The notes under the pieces were generated by a model. That model had not been told where the DNA came from. It ran no database searches and worked only from the letters and a program-made list of their open reading frames with translations. Shown here in pieces: positions 1 through 8,338 of a DNA stretch of 64,000 nt. Origin of the DNA: Prochlorothrix hollandica PCC 9006 = CALU 1027 (GTDB lineage: Bacteria; Cyanobacteriota; Cyanobacteriia; Prochlorotrichales; Prochlorotrichaceae); the NCBI RefSeq assembly GCF_000332315.1, contig NZ_KB235941.1:484259-548258 (forward strand), read 5' to 3'. The translations under genes were made by a program, and so were the position numbers. Numbering within the stretch: the stretch's first letter is position 1; every line of letters starts with the position of its first letter.

Positions 1-1173
1 AGTTCCCTAAAGTCCCTGGTTCCCTCCCTCCCCCTCGCCCAGTCCCCCCGCCCCAGCCCCGTCACTCAAGCCAACCTGATCAAAGCCAGAACCGCCATTG
101 AGTCCCTCCAGGTGGCAGAACTGGTTAACTTCTTCCAAGCGGACTGTGTCACCCTCAAATCCGTGGATGTTGACCAGGTAGACCCTAAGGCTGGCATTAT
201 TTATACGATTATGCTGGGCGATCGCCTCGAAGTTCTCCTCAGTCAGCCCGGTTACCCCATTTACCACCAAACTGTCGCCGCTGCCCACAACCGCATCGAA
301 AACCTGGTTAAAACCATTCGCCTGAACCTAAAAGATCCCTTCGGCCTACCCAAAAGAGAACTGCAAGCCCTCTATCGTTGGCTCATTGAACCCCTAGAAG
401 CAGAACTGGCCCAACGAGACCTGGAAACCCTGGTTTTCGTCTCCGATGGCAGCCTTCGCAACCTGCCCATGGCCGTTCTCTACGATGGGGAACAGTACCT
501 AGTGGAAAAATACGCCCTGGCCCTCACCCCCGGACTCCAGTTATTTGATCCTAAACCCCTCGTCGATCAGACCCTAGGAGTCACGATCGCCGGTGTCAGT
601 GAAGCTCGCCAGGGGTTTAGTGCCCTCCCCGCCGTTCTCACGGAAGTGGCAGATATCCAGTCCAATATCCCCAGTCAAGTCTTTTTGAACGATAAATTCC
701 AAAAAACCCTAGTCTCTAGCCAACTACAAACCCAACCCTCTTCGGTGGTGCATTTTGCCACCCATGGCCAGTTTGGCTCCACAGCAGAAGACACCTTTAT
801 CCTCACCTGGGATGACAAGATTTATATTAATGAACTGAGCGAGTTACTGCGCAGTGGCTTTATCCAAGAAGACCAGGCCATTGAACTCCTGGTATTTAGT
901 GCCTGCGAAACGGCTGAGGGGGACGATCGGGCGGTCCTCGGACTAGCGGGGTTGGCCGTGCGATCGGGGGCACGCAGTACCCTGGCAACCCTCTGGCAGG
1001 TGGACGATCGAGCCACGGGTATCTTTATGGATCATTTCTATACCTACCTCAGCCAGGGCACCCTGACGAAAGCGGAGGCGGTGCGCCAAGCCCAACTGTC
1101 CCTAATGCAAGACCAGGACTTGGCCCACCCGTTTTACTGGGCACCCTTTGTTTTGGTGGGTAACTGGCTTTAA
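1..1173 (+). CDS. CHAT-domain protease-like protein, C-terminal part (5' end outside window)
   Basis: The reading frame is open from the first base, so the start lies upstream of the window; the GTG at 112 is only an internal codon. What is visible is a CHAT domain (caspase-like HetF-associated with TPRs). The N-terminal helix with ESLQVAELVNFF is typical of the pre-CHAT segment in cyanobacterial TPR-CHAT proteins. The catalytic pair is visible as His in HFATHGQF (about 750-775) and Cys in VFSACETAEG (about 893-925), followed by the GLAGLAVRSGARS helix and LATLWQVDD. CHAT proteins are cysteine peptidases of the separase/caspase clan; the substrate is unknown. TPR or other sensor repeats would be expected upstream. 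The gene ends 14 bp before the convergent surface-protein gene. Confidence 0.9.
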   Translation, partial: SSLKSLVPSLPLAQSPRPSPVTQANLIKARTAIESLQVAELVNFFQADCVTLKSVDVDQVDPKAGIIYTIMLGDRLEVLLSQPGYPIYHQTVAAAHNRIENLVKTIRLNLKDPFGLPKRELQALYRWLIEPLEAELAQRDLETLVFVSDGSLRNLPMAVLYDGEQYLVEKYALALTPGLQLFDPKPLVDQTLGVTIAGVSEARQGFSALPAVLTEVADIQSNIPSQVFLNDKFQKTLVSSQLQTQPSSVVHFATHGQFGSTAEDTFILTWDDKIYINELSELLRSGFIQEDQAIELLVFSACETAEGDDRAVLGLAGLAVRSGARSTLATLWQVDDRATGIFMDHFYTYLSQGTLTKAEAVRQAQLSLMQDQDLAHPFYWAPFVLVGNWL

Positions 1174-1187
1174 GACTGCCACCCGCC

Positions 1188-4076
1188 TTAGCCCACCTTA
1201 AACTGCACAATCATATCGTCAAAGTCCCGATCGCCCCCCTGGGGTAAATCTTCAAAACCAAAGGTATTGTTCCCCAGGAGACGGATATGATCCGATCCAT
1301 CGCTATTACCAGCAATAAACCGATGGTAAAGGCGATCTACCTGGAAATTTGTGGGTGTGCCATCCGCAATCAGAAACGGAGCCAGGAGAAAGCCACCGGG
1401 CAGGGACAGCGTGCGATCGCCGGATTGGTTAAAATCCAACTCCGTCAAGCGATAGCGAATTAAACCATCCCCATAGGCTTGGGCACCTTGGCTCAACTGC
1501 GCCACCACCGCCCCCTGGGCATTGAGCACATCCCCCTGATCATTGGTGCGATAGAACCCCACCGTATTGCTAAAACTGGCCTCAATTTGCACCGTCACCT
1601 GGGCCGTTAAGTTCTCCGCCAGGGTGCGCAAATCTAAAACCTCTTGCCCCTGGGGCTGGAGTCCGAAGCCTTGGCGCTGCAACTGGTCCAGGGTGCCACT
1701 GGTGCCACGACTGAACCTGAGACTCAGGTTATTAAACTGACCATCGCCATCGTCATCAAAGTTCAGGGTAAACTGGGTCTCACTGAACCCGGAAGCCACC
1801 TCAATTTCGTCTCCCTGGGAAAAGAACACCGATCGCCCCAAACCTTGGCGCAACTCATCCACGGTGCCATCCTGCACCAGCATCACCCCCAACTGACTGC
1901 CCTCCCCCAGGGCCAACACCTGGCTAAACTGTCCCCAGTCAAAGCCCCCCGGTAAGCCCCCCGGATTCTGGCTGGCTAAAACCGAAAGACTGCCTTGGAT
2001 GCGATCGCCCTGAAGAATGGCCTGGAGATAGGCCGATCGGGAGGCGGCATCCCCCGGCACCAAGGTTTGACCGTTAACCGCCCCGGTCCCATCATCCACC
2101 CGGAACAACACCACCTCATGGGTATGGGGCGTATTGGGTAGACCCGCCACCGTGACCCGCAGACTGACCTGATGGGCGGCAGTACTGGGACTCGGCAGAC
2201 CGGTACTCGGCAGACTGGTACTCGGCAGACTGGTATTCGGCAAACCAGAACCACCCACCCCAAAGGTGCGCAACGTGGTGCGACTGCCACTGCTGCCAGG
2301 GATCGGCTGGGTCTGGGTTCCTAAGGCAAAACCGGGGGCGATCGCCTCAGGACTCGGCGTTACTGGATTGGGGGGCGGTTCCACAGGCGGCGGTTCCACA
2401 GGCGGCGGTTCCACGGGCGGCGGTTCCACAGGCGATCGCTGCAATGTTAGGGTTACCCCATCGCTAGCGAGACTATCCGTGACCTGGACTTGGAGATTAA
2501 CCTCAGTTTCCGTAATTAAGGCTAGATCGTCTGCATCTTCCACCAGAATCTGACCCTGGGGATTAATACTAAAGGCGGGAATAGTGTCTTGGTCGCGATC
2601 GAAGTCATCCCCCACCAGACTAAAGGTCAGGGGATCGTTATCGGCATCCGTCACCACCAAGGTGGTCACCACCGTGCCCCCAGTGGGGGCGATGGGCAGG
2701 GGAATGGATCCACTGGGGGGCTGGATTTGGGGCGGAGTATTGGCGGGAGGGGGAGTGGACAGGGCGGCGATCGTAAAGGTTTGGCTACCACTGGTATCAC
2801 TGCCCCCATAGGCGGTGCCCCCGTTATCTTGAAGGACCACGGTCACCGTTGCCGTCCCCGTGGTATTACCCAGGCTATAGGTCAAGGTCCCCGTGGGGCT
2901 GAGGCTGGGGGCTTGGCTAAACAACCCCGGATTCGTGGTGGTCACTGTAAAAGCTAGACTCTGGCCCGCCTCGTTGGCTGGACCCGCACTGATGCCCGTG
3001 GCGAAATTAGCCAAGGTCACCCCACTGCCCACCCCCTGGCTTTGGTTGGGAGCAGCCATCAGGGCAAAACTGGGGGCATCATTGACAGGGGTGAGATCAA
3101 GGCGAACGGTGACCGATCGATCCCCCTGCACCCCCCCATTACTGGCCCGCGCCCCAAAGGTCACCAAGCCCGTGGCATCATTGGCCGGTTGATAGCGCAG
3201 ATTGGCGATCGCCGCCGCCCCAATCACCTGGTTCACCGTCACCGCCGCCCCATTAAGCTGCAAACTGCCCCCACTGGGCAAACTGGTAATGGTCAGTGTG
3301 GTGAGGGGGGCTTCCCCTTGACCCGTTTTATAGAGATTGCCAAAACTATCCGCCGTGAAGATCTCAGGGCTATCTTCCAGGGTGATAAAACTCGTGTCCC
3401 AAAACTCGGCCACCGTGGTCAGGGCTGTACTGAGGCTGGGATTAAAGGTTATGCGATAGGGAAAGGGGGAAGACTGACCGCTACTGGTCAGCTCCATGGT
3501 GTTTTTCGTTGTATCCAGGGGTGAGAAGAAAGATTCTGCTTCTAAAACCACATTATTGCTAGCATCAAAGCTTAAGCCCAGGGGCGCGATCGTATTGGTG
3601 TTACCACTGCTAAGCTTCGCCAAAATGTAGGTGCCGGTACCCACTGCCGCCGTCCCACTCCCCTGCGTCCCCGTGGCCGGATCCAGCTTCACCAGAACCG
3701 CCACTTTTGGCCCCCCGCCACTGCCGTAGTTGGTTTGCCAACCATTGGCGGTCAAGGCGTTCAAACTGGGGTTCTGGGTGCCATCAATGGTGAAGGCGGC
3801 ATACAGCTCAGTCCCCCCATTCCACAACAGCCCCACCCCCCGACCATCGGCCCCCCCTGTTTCGTAGTCACTGATCACCCAATCCCGTACCCCATTGGTA
3901 AACCGGGTGATGATGGGATTTTGGTTGTTAGCACTGCTTTGGTGGGTGCCAATGTACAACGTGGTATTACCCACCACCACCTTAGCCACCCCGTTGCTAT
4001 CCAGGGTGGCCTGGTCTGTGGTAGGGGTGAAAAACTGGGTACTGCCATTAAAAGCGCTGAAACTGGAGTAAGTCAT
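1188..4076 (-). CDS. Large secreted/surface protein with Cadherin-like repeats and C-terminal DUF4114
   Basis: About 960 residues. The N-terminal third (MTYSSFSAFNGS onward) has no recognised catalytic motif. The middle shows Ig/cadherin-like segments (TPVNDAPSF, VVTDADNDPLTFSLVGDD) of the kind found in adhesins, then a proline-rich linker of repeated VEPPP units. The C-terminus ends with NTFGFEDLPQGGDRDFDDMI, the signature of DUF4114, a Ca-binding-type domain of extracellular cyanobacterial proteins. I see no classical signal peptide, so export by a type I route is an inference. The GTG at 4100 is an alternative start; neither start has a good Shine-Dalgarno. Asp/Asn-rich turns suggest calcium binding. 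Expression may be influenced by the 9-bp repeat array 75 bp upstream. Confidence 0.75.
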   Translation of the reverse strand: MTYSSFSAFNGSTQFFTPTTDQATLDSNGVAKVVVGNTTLYIGTHQSSANNQNPIITRFTNGVRDWVISDYETGGADGRGVGLLWNGGTELYAAFTIDGTQNPSLNALTANGWQTNYGSGGGPKVAVLVKLDPATGTQGSGTAAVGTGTYILAKLSSGNTNTIAPLGLSFDASNNVVLEAESFFSPLDTTKNTMELTSSGQSSPFPYRITFNPSLSTALTTVAEFWDTSFITLEDSPEIFTADSFGNLYKTGQGEAPLTTLTITSLPSGGSLQLNGAAVTVNQVIGAAAIANLRYQPANDATGLVTFGARASNGGVQGDRSVTVRLDLTPVNDAPSFALMAAPNQSQGVGSGVTLANFATGISAGPANEAGQSLAFTVTTTNPGLFSQAPSLSPTGTLTYSLGNTTGTATVTVVLQDNGGTAYGGSDTSGSQTFTIAALSTPPPANTPPQIQPPSGSIPLPIAPTGGTVVTTLVVTDADNDPLTFSLVGDDFDRDQDTIPAFSINPQGQILVEDADDLALITETEVNLQVQVTDSLASDGVTLTLQRSPVEPPPVEPPPVEPPPVEPPPNPVTPSPEAIAPGFALGTQTQPIPGSSGSRTTLRTFGVGGSGLPNTSLPSTSLPSTGLPSPSTAAHQVSLRVTVAGLPNTPHTHEVVLFRVDDGTGAVNGQTLVPGDAASRSAYLQAILQGDRIQGSLSVLASQNPGGLPGGFDWGQFSQVLALGEGSQLGVMLVQDGTVDELRQGLGRSVFFSQGDEIEVASGFSETQFTLNFDDDGDGQFNNLSLRFSRGTSGTLDQLQRQGFGLQPQGQEVLDLRTLAENLTAQVTVQIEASFSNTVGFYRTNDQGDVLNAQGAVVAQLSQGAQAYGDGLIRYRLTELDFNQSGDRTLSLPGGFLLAPFLIADGTPTNFQVDRLYHRFIAGNSDGSDHIRLLGNNTFGFEDLPQGGDRDFDDMIVQFKVG

Positions 4077-4120
4077 CGGATTAAACAGCGAGGGTTTCAC
4101 TCAAATGCTTCTGTGAGGAG

Positions 4121-4464
4121 GTCGAGTACAACTCGACAATCCCATCTTCTGGGATATCTGGGATATCTGGGATATCTGGGATATCTGGGATATCTGGGAT
4201 ATCTGGGATATCTGGGATATCTGGGATATCTGGGATATCTGGGATATCTGGGATATCTGGGATATCTGGGATATCTGGGATATCTGGGATATCTGGGATC
4301 GCCGACTTGTAGTCGGCTTCAGGTCGAGTACAACTCGACAATCCCATCTTCTGGGATATCTGGGATCGCCGACTTGTAGTCGGCTTCGGGTCAAGTACAA
4401 CTCGACAATACTATTTTCTGGGATCGCCGACTTGTAGTCGGCTTCGGGTCGAGTACAACTCGAC
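4121..4464. repeat. Alternating palindromes GTCGAGTACAACTCGAC and GCCGACTTGTAGTCGGC
   Basis: Two 17-bp hairpin-forming palindromes alternate: GTCGAG-TACAA-CTCGAC at 4121, 4323, 4390 (one mismatch) and 4448, and GCCGAC-TTGTA-GTCGGC at 4301, 4368 and 4426. Their 5-nt loops (TACAA and TTGTA) are reverse complements of each other. They bracket the 9-bp array and fill the region between the surface-protein gene and the aminotransferase gene. No coding potential is visible. Confidence 0.85.
4151..4294. repeat. Tandem array, 16 perfect copies of 9-bp GGGATATCT
   Basis: Sixteen uninterrupted identical 9-mers (144 bp), followed by partial units at 4295 and about 4353-4367. It lies upstream (on the minus strand) of the DUF4114 surface-protein gene. 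Because 9 is a multiple of 3 the array is open in several frames and creates false ORFs (repeated DIP, SQI or YLG). Perfect identity implies recent expansion by slippage, so copy number probably varies between strains. Confidence 0.95.
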
Positions 4465-4593
4465 AATCCCAGGGGAAACTGAATATTTATGGAAATAGTG
4501 CCGTGGGACTAGCCCCTTGCGCCCCCCAGGGGTAACAATGGAACCTACCTATAGTCTTTTCTATCCCTTTACCCAGAATCCCCATAGATACCC

Positions 4594-5763
4594 ATGACCT
4601 TTACTGCCCCCGCAGCACCGCTTACCCTCGATAACAGCGATCGCCTTCAACTACAACCTCTAGACATGCCAGAGCGGCTGTTGCTGGGTCCAGGTCCCTC
4701 CAATGCGGATCCAGCGGTCTTAGCCTCCATGAACCGCCAACCCATCGGCCACCTGGATCCCGCCTACCTCCAGCTCATGGACGAAGTGCAAACCCTGCTG
4801 CGCTACGCTTGGCAAACCAAAAATACCCTCACCTATCCAGTTCCCGGCACGGGTTCCGCCGCCATGGAAGCCACCCTAGCCAATGTGGTGGAACCGGGGG
4901 ATGTGGTGTTGGTGGCGGTGAAGGGTTACTTTGGCCATCGCCTTGTGGACATGGCGGGGCGCTATGGCGGTGATGTGCGCACCATCAGTAAAGCCTGGGG
5001 CCAAGCCTTTGAGTTGGGGGAACTGCGCCAAGCCCTGGAAACCCATCGCCCCAAGGTGCTAGCCCTCGTCCATGCTGAAACCTCCACCGGGGTCCGTCAG
5101 CCCCTGGAAGGGGTCGGCGATCTCTGCCACCAGTATGACTGTTTACTGTTGGTGGATACGGTCACCAGTTTGGGGGGGGTGCCCATTTTCCTCGATCAGT
5201 GGCAGGTGGACTTGGCCTATAGCTGCAGCCAAAAGGGCTTGAGTTGCCCCCCCGGCATTTCCCCCTTCACCATCAGCCCCCGTGGCTTGGCCAAGCTGGA
5301 TGAACGCAAAACCCCTGTGGCCAACTGGTATCTGGATACCACCATGCTGCGGAAATATTGGGGCAACGATCGCACCTACCACCACACCGCCCCCGTCAAT
5401 ATGACCTATGCCCTCCGGGAAGCCCTGCGCCTGTTGGCAGAGGAAGGGTTGGAAGCCCGCTGGCATCGCCACCAAACCAATGCGGAAAAGCTGTGGGACG
5501 GTCTGGAAGACTTGGGGCTGAAGTGCCATGTCGATCGGGAGTTCCGCCTGCCCACCCTGACCACGGTGCGGGTGCCCGCTGGCATCGATCCCAAAGCCCT
5601 CACCCGCCATCTGTTGCAACACCACAATATTGAAATTGGCGGTGGCCTTGGGGACTTGGCGGGCCAGGTGTGGCGCATTGGCCTGATGGGTGCCAACAGT
5701 TACCCCAAAAATGTCGATCTGCTGTTGGAAGCCCTCCAGCGATCGCTGTCGGCCCTGGGTTAA
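4594..5763 (+). CDS. Class V PLP aminotransferase (alanine-glyoxylate / serine-pyruvate type)
   Basis: 389 residues, normal length for the family. Early LLGPGPSNADPAVL and the GSAAMEATLANV segment are typical of alanine-glyoxylate/serine-pyruvate aminotransferases. The PLP Schiff-base lysine is in CSQKGLSCPPG (about residue 215), preceded by the Asp-containing LLVDTVTSLGG strand. The likely reaction is transamination of glyoxylate with alanine or serine, a step of photorespiratory glycolate recycling that fits a CO2-fixing autotroph. It could equally use other amino donors (the family includes phosphoserine/hydrogenase-associated paralogues). The ATG start follows an AT-rich leader; no partner gene is adjacent. 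Confidence 0.9.
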   Translation: MTFTAPAAPLTLDNSDRLQLQPLDMPERLLLGPGPSNADPAVLASMNRQPIGHLDPAYLQLMDEVQTLLRYAWQTKNTLTYPVPGTGSAAMEATLANVVEPGDVVLVAVKGYFGHRLVDMAGRYGGDVRTISKAWGQAFELGELRQALETHRPKVLALVHAETSTGVRQPLEGVGDLCHQYDCLLLVDTVTSLGGVPIFLDQWQVDLAYSCSQKGLSCPPGISPFTISPRGLAKLDERKTPVANWYLDTTMLRKYWGNDRTYHHTAPVNMTYALREALRLLAEEGLEARWHRHQTNAEKLWDGLEDLGLKCHVDREFRLPTLTTVRVPAGIDPKALTRHLLQHHNIEIGGGLGDLAGQVWRIGLMGANSYPKNVDLLLEALQRSLSALG

Positions 5764-6193
5764 CTCCCCTGCCAACGCTATCCCGACGCTAGGGGCGGTG
5801 TCTCCAGGCCCGCCCTCATTGCTTAAAACTGGCCAGAACCAACGTCCTTGTTCGTAGTGCTCAATTTATTGAGCAACCTCCCCTGCTTATAGCATTAACC
5901 TAAGAACGTAAATTGCTAAGGACTGAAGTCCTTACTACGAACGAGGACGCTGCGATCGCATTTCGTTTGTATTTCGTTCGTAGTGCTCAATTTATTGAGC
6001 AACCTTCCCCGCTTGTAGTCGCTGTAGGTTGGGTAGAGGAACGAAACCCAACGGGCAACCTGTGGGTCCCTGTGTTGGGTTTCGCCTCCTGAATCTTGGG
6101 CATAAACTGAGACGGGTCGCAAGCTCTACCCAACCTACAGAAACATGAGCCTTTTAGAAGTTTTGTCAGTCCAGCAAGATTAACTGTAGAAAA
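5764..6193. repeat. Intergenic repeat patch (family 4 GTAGGTTGGG element and TTCGTAGTGCTCAA hairpins)
   Basis: No gene seen. Two copies of TTCGTAGTGCTCAATTTATTGAGCAACC (5850, 5973; stem GCTCAA-TTTA-TTGAGC) flank a decayed segment. From about 6019 an inverted pair TGTAGGTTGGGTAGAGG ... CTCTACCCAACCTACAG (end about 6141) forms family 4, whose other copies lie at 32084-32440 and 47167-47305. The tail ATGAGCCTTTTAGAAGTTTT (6146) is shared with the 47 kb copy. Small ORFs here (encoding WVSFLYPTY) are artefacts of the repeat. Confidence 0.8.
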
Positions 6194-7603
6194 CTATTTC
6201 CCAATACAAAAACGGCTGAAAATACGATCGAGCATCGATTCCGTTAAACTTTCCCCCGTAATTTCCCCCAGGGCTTGGATCGCACCCCGAAGATCGATCG
6301 TCCATAAATCCAACGGTAACCCCGCCGCGATCGTCCCCTGCACCTGTTCCAAGCCCTGGCGAGCCAAAGATAACGCCGCCGCCTGCCGTTGATTAATGGC
6401 AAAATCCAGATTAGCCGCCTCAACGCTTCCCTGGTGTACCGTAGCCACAATGGCAGCTTCCAGGCGATCGATGCCCTCATTCAGCGCCGCCGCCAATGCC
6501 ACCACCCCCGCCAAGTCACCCGGATAGGGTTCCGGGGTTCCGGGGGAAGCCGACAGGGGAGCCGCAGTAGTCGCCAGCAAATCGATTTTGTTGCGCACCA
6601 GAATCACCGGACGATGGTTCACCTCCCCATAAATAGCCTGATCTGCCGCTGTCCAGCCCTGGGTGGCATCCACCGTAAACAGCACCAAATCCGCCTGCTG
6701 GGCCGCTTGCCGCGATCGGGCCACCCCCAACTGTTCCACCACATCCCCCGTATCCCGAATCCCCGCCGTATCCAGCACCTGCACCGGAATCCCCGCCACC
6801 ACCAACTGGGACTCCACCACATCCCGCGTCGTCCCTGGTAAGTCCGTGACAATGGCCCGATCGCTGCGGCTCCAGGCATTGAGCAAACTAGACTTGCCCA
6901 CATTGGGCTGACCGACGATCGCCACCTTCAGCCCCGTCCGCAACAGTTGACCGCGATCGGCGGTGGCCAAAATCTGTTGCACCTGGGCCAACAGTTCCCC
7001 CACCCGACGCACCACCGCCGCTTCATCCAAAGGGGGCAGATCATCTTCAAAATCAATGTAGGCTTCCACCTCTGCCAACAGATCCAGACAGGCACTGCGC
7101 ATCTGGCCAATGGGTTGGGCGAGTTTGCCCTGAAGACCCGCCAAGGCCGTTTGGGCCGCCTGGGGAGACTGGGCACCCACCAAATCGGCAATACTTTCCG
7201 CCTGGGTCAAGTCAATGCGGCCATTGAGAAAAGCCCGCAGGGTAAACTCCCCCGGCTGCGCCAAGGTAGCACCAGCCCCCAAACACAGTTGCAAAATTCG
7301 TTGCACCACCATCATGCCCCCGTGACAGTGGAACTCCACCACATCCTCGCGGGTGTAGGATCGGGGAGCCTGCATCCACAGCAACAGCCCTTCATCCACT
7401 AGTTCTTGGGTCTGGGGATCCCGGATCAACCCATAAAGAACGCGGTGGCTCTCCCAGGGCTGGGCACCTGGGGCATGGAACAGGGTGCGGGCAATGGCCA
7501 GGGAGTCAGCACCGGACAGGCGCACAATGCCAACGCTACCCTGCTGGGGGACGATCGCGGTGGCAATGGCAGCAATGGTGGGAGCAGAAGCAGCAGCAGT
7601 CAT
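6194..7603 (-). CDS. mnmE: tRNA modification GTPase MnmE (TrmE)
   Basis: With MnmG it forms the 5-carboxymethylaminomethyl modification of wobble uridine in certain tRNAs. The N-terminal folate-binding domain starts [25 protein letters not shown]. The inserted G domain has [15 protein letters not shown] (G1), DLPGTTRD (G2/G3 region), [10 protein letters not shown] and NKID (G4). The protein ends in the diagnostic CIGK, whose Cys is catalytically important. An upstream frame extension to 7723 exists, but the family alignment begins at the ATG at 7603 (alternative ATG 7624). It is divergent from the DUF2062 gene by about 90 bp, a shared promoter region. Confidence 0.97.
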   Translation of the reverse strand: MTAAASAPTIAAIATAIVPQQGSVGIVRLSGADSLAIARTLFHAPGAQPWESHRVLYGLIRDPQTQELVDEGLLLWMQAPRSYTREDVVEFHCHGGMMVVQRILQLCLGAGATLAQPGEFTLRAFLNGRIDLTQAESIADLVGAQSPQAAQTALAGLQGKLAQPIGQMRSACLDLLAEVEAYIDFEDDLPPLDEAAVVRRVGELLAQVQQILATADRGQLLRTGLKVAIVGQPNVGKSSLLNAWSRSDRAIVTDLPGTTRDVVESQLVVAGIPVQVLDTAGIRDTGDVVEQLGVARSRQAAQQADLVLFTVDATQGWTAADQAIYGEVNHRPVILVRNKIDLLATTAAPLSASPGTPEPYPGDLAGVVALAAALNEGIDRLEAAIVATVHQGSVEAANLDFAINQRQAAALSLARQGLEQVQGTIAAGLPLDLWTIDLRGAIQALGEITGESLTESMLDRIFSRFCIGK

Positions 7604-7693
7604 AGCAATTTCCCAGGACACCATAGAGTCAAGATCACCGTCTGGGGGGACGGTATGATAAGAGAAAACCCTTTTAACCCATTGTGCTGCGCT

Positions 7694-8338
7694 ATGGTTC
7701 CCCGTCCTTCCCACCACTTCCATCGTTCCCTTTGGGTCAAGGGACAGCGTGCGATGATCTATACCTATTATCGACTGCGGCGGTTGCGATCGACCCCCGG
7801 TAAACTAGCACGGGGCTTAGCCGTGGGGATCTTTGCAGGCTGCTTCCCCTTCTTCGGCTTTCAAACCCTGATAGCCGTTGCCCTTGCCATTCCCCTGCGG
7901 GGCAATCCCATGTTGGCGGCGGCGGGAACCTGGATTAGCAACCCCCTCACCTACATTCCCATCTACATGTTCAACTTCCAGGTGGGACGCTGGATTCTGC
8001 ACACCGATGACGCACCCCTGACCCTGGGGGATCTCAAGGATTGGGCCACTTGGCAGGAACGGGGCTTAGAGTTCATTGCCACCCTGCTGTTGGGTTGTCT
8101 AGTCGTAGGCTTGGTGCTGGGCTTTATCGGTTACTGGCTGGGGTGGTATGCCCTGCTGTACAGTCGTCGCCAGTGGCTGAGCCGCCACGATCGCCCCACC
8201 TCTAGCCTCGCAGCCCACACCTCTCCCGGACCCGACCCCGGCCCACCCTTGCCCCAGATTCCTAGCATCAACGCTCCCCCGGCCAACGCTCCCCCGGCCA
8301 ACGCTCCCTCCCCCAAACCCCCCTCCCCAGTACCGTGA
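7694..8338 (+). CDS. DUF2062 membrane protein with proline-rich tail
   Basis: The core matches the DUF2062 family: [20 protein letters not shown], then [20 protein letters not shown] and a second hydrophobic segment around [19 protein letters not shown]. The family is a small, two- to three-helix inner-membrane protein of unknown function. After residue about 165 there is a Pro/Ala-rich tail including [13 protein letters not shown], probably disordered. The start is uncertain: ATG 7694 (used), ATG 7655 or ATG 7754 are all in frame; 7754 begins directly before the conserved core. The stop TGA overlaps the GTG of the next gene by 4 bp (GTGA), so the two are translationally coupled. Confidence 0.85.
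   Translation: MVPRPSHHFHRSLWVKGQRAMIYTYYRLRRLRSTPGKLARGLAVGIFAGCFPFFGFQTLIAVALAIPLRGNPMLAAAGTWISNPLTYIPIYMFNFQVGRWILHTDDAPLTLGDLKDWATWQERGLEFIATLLLGCLVVGLVLGFIGYWLGWYALLYSRRQWLSRHDRPTSSLAAHTSPGPDPGPPLPQIPSINAPPANAPPANAPSPKPPSPVP

Noticed and set aside
4151..4294. Possible CRISPR array
   Set aside because: Units are 9 bp and contiguous with no spacers; none of the other arrays in the window has 24-37 bp repeats with unique spacers, and no cas gene is present.
4101..4466. ORFs made of repeated SQI, DIP or YLG tripeptides on both strands
   Set aside because: They are translations of the 9-bp array, open in several frames, with no start signal and no non-repeat domain.
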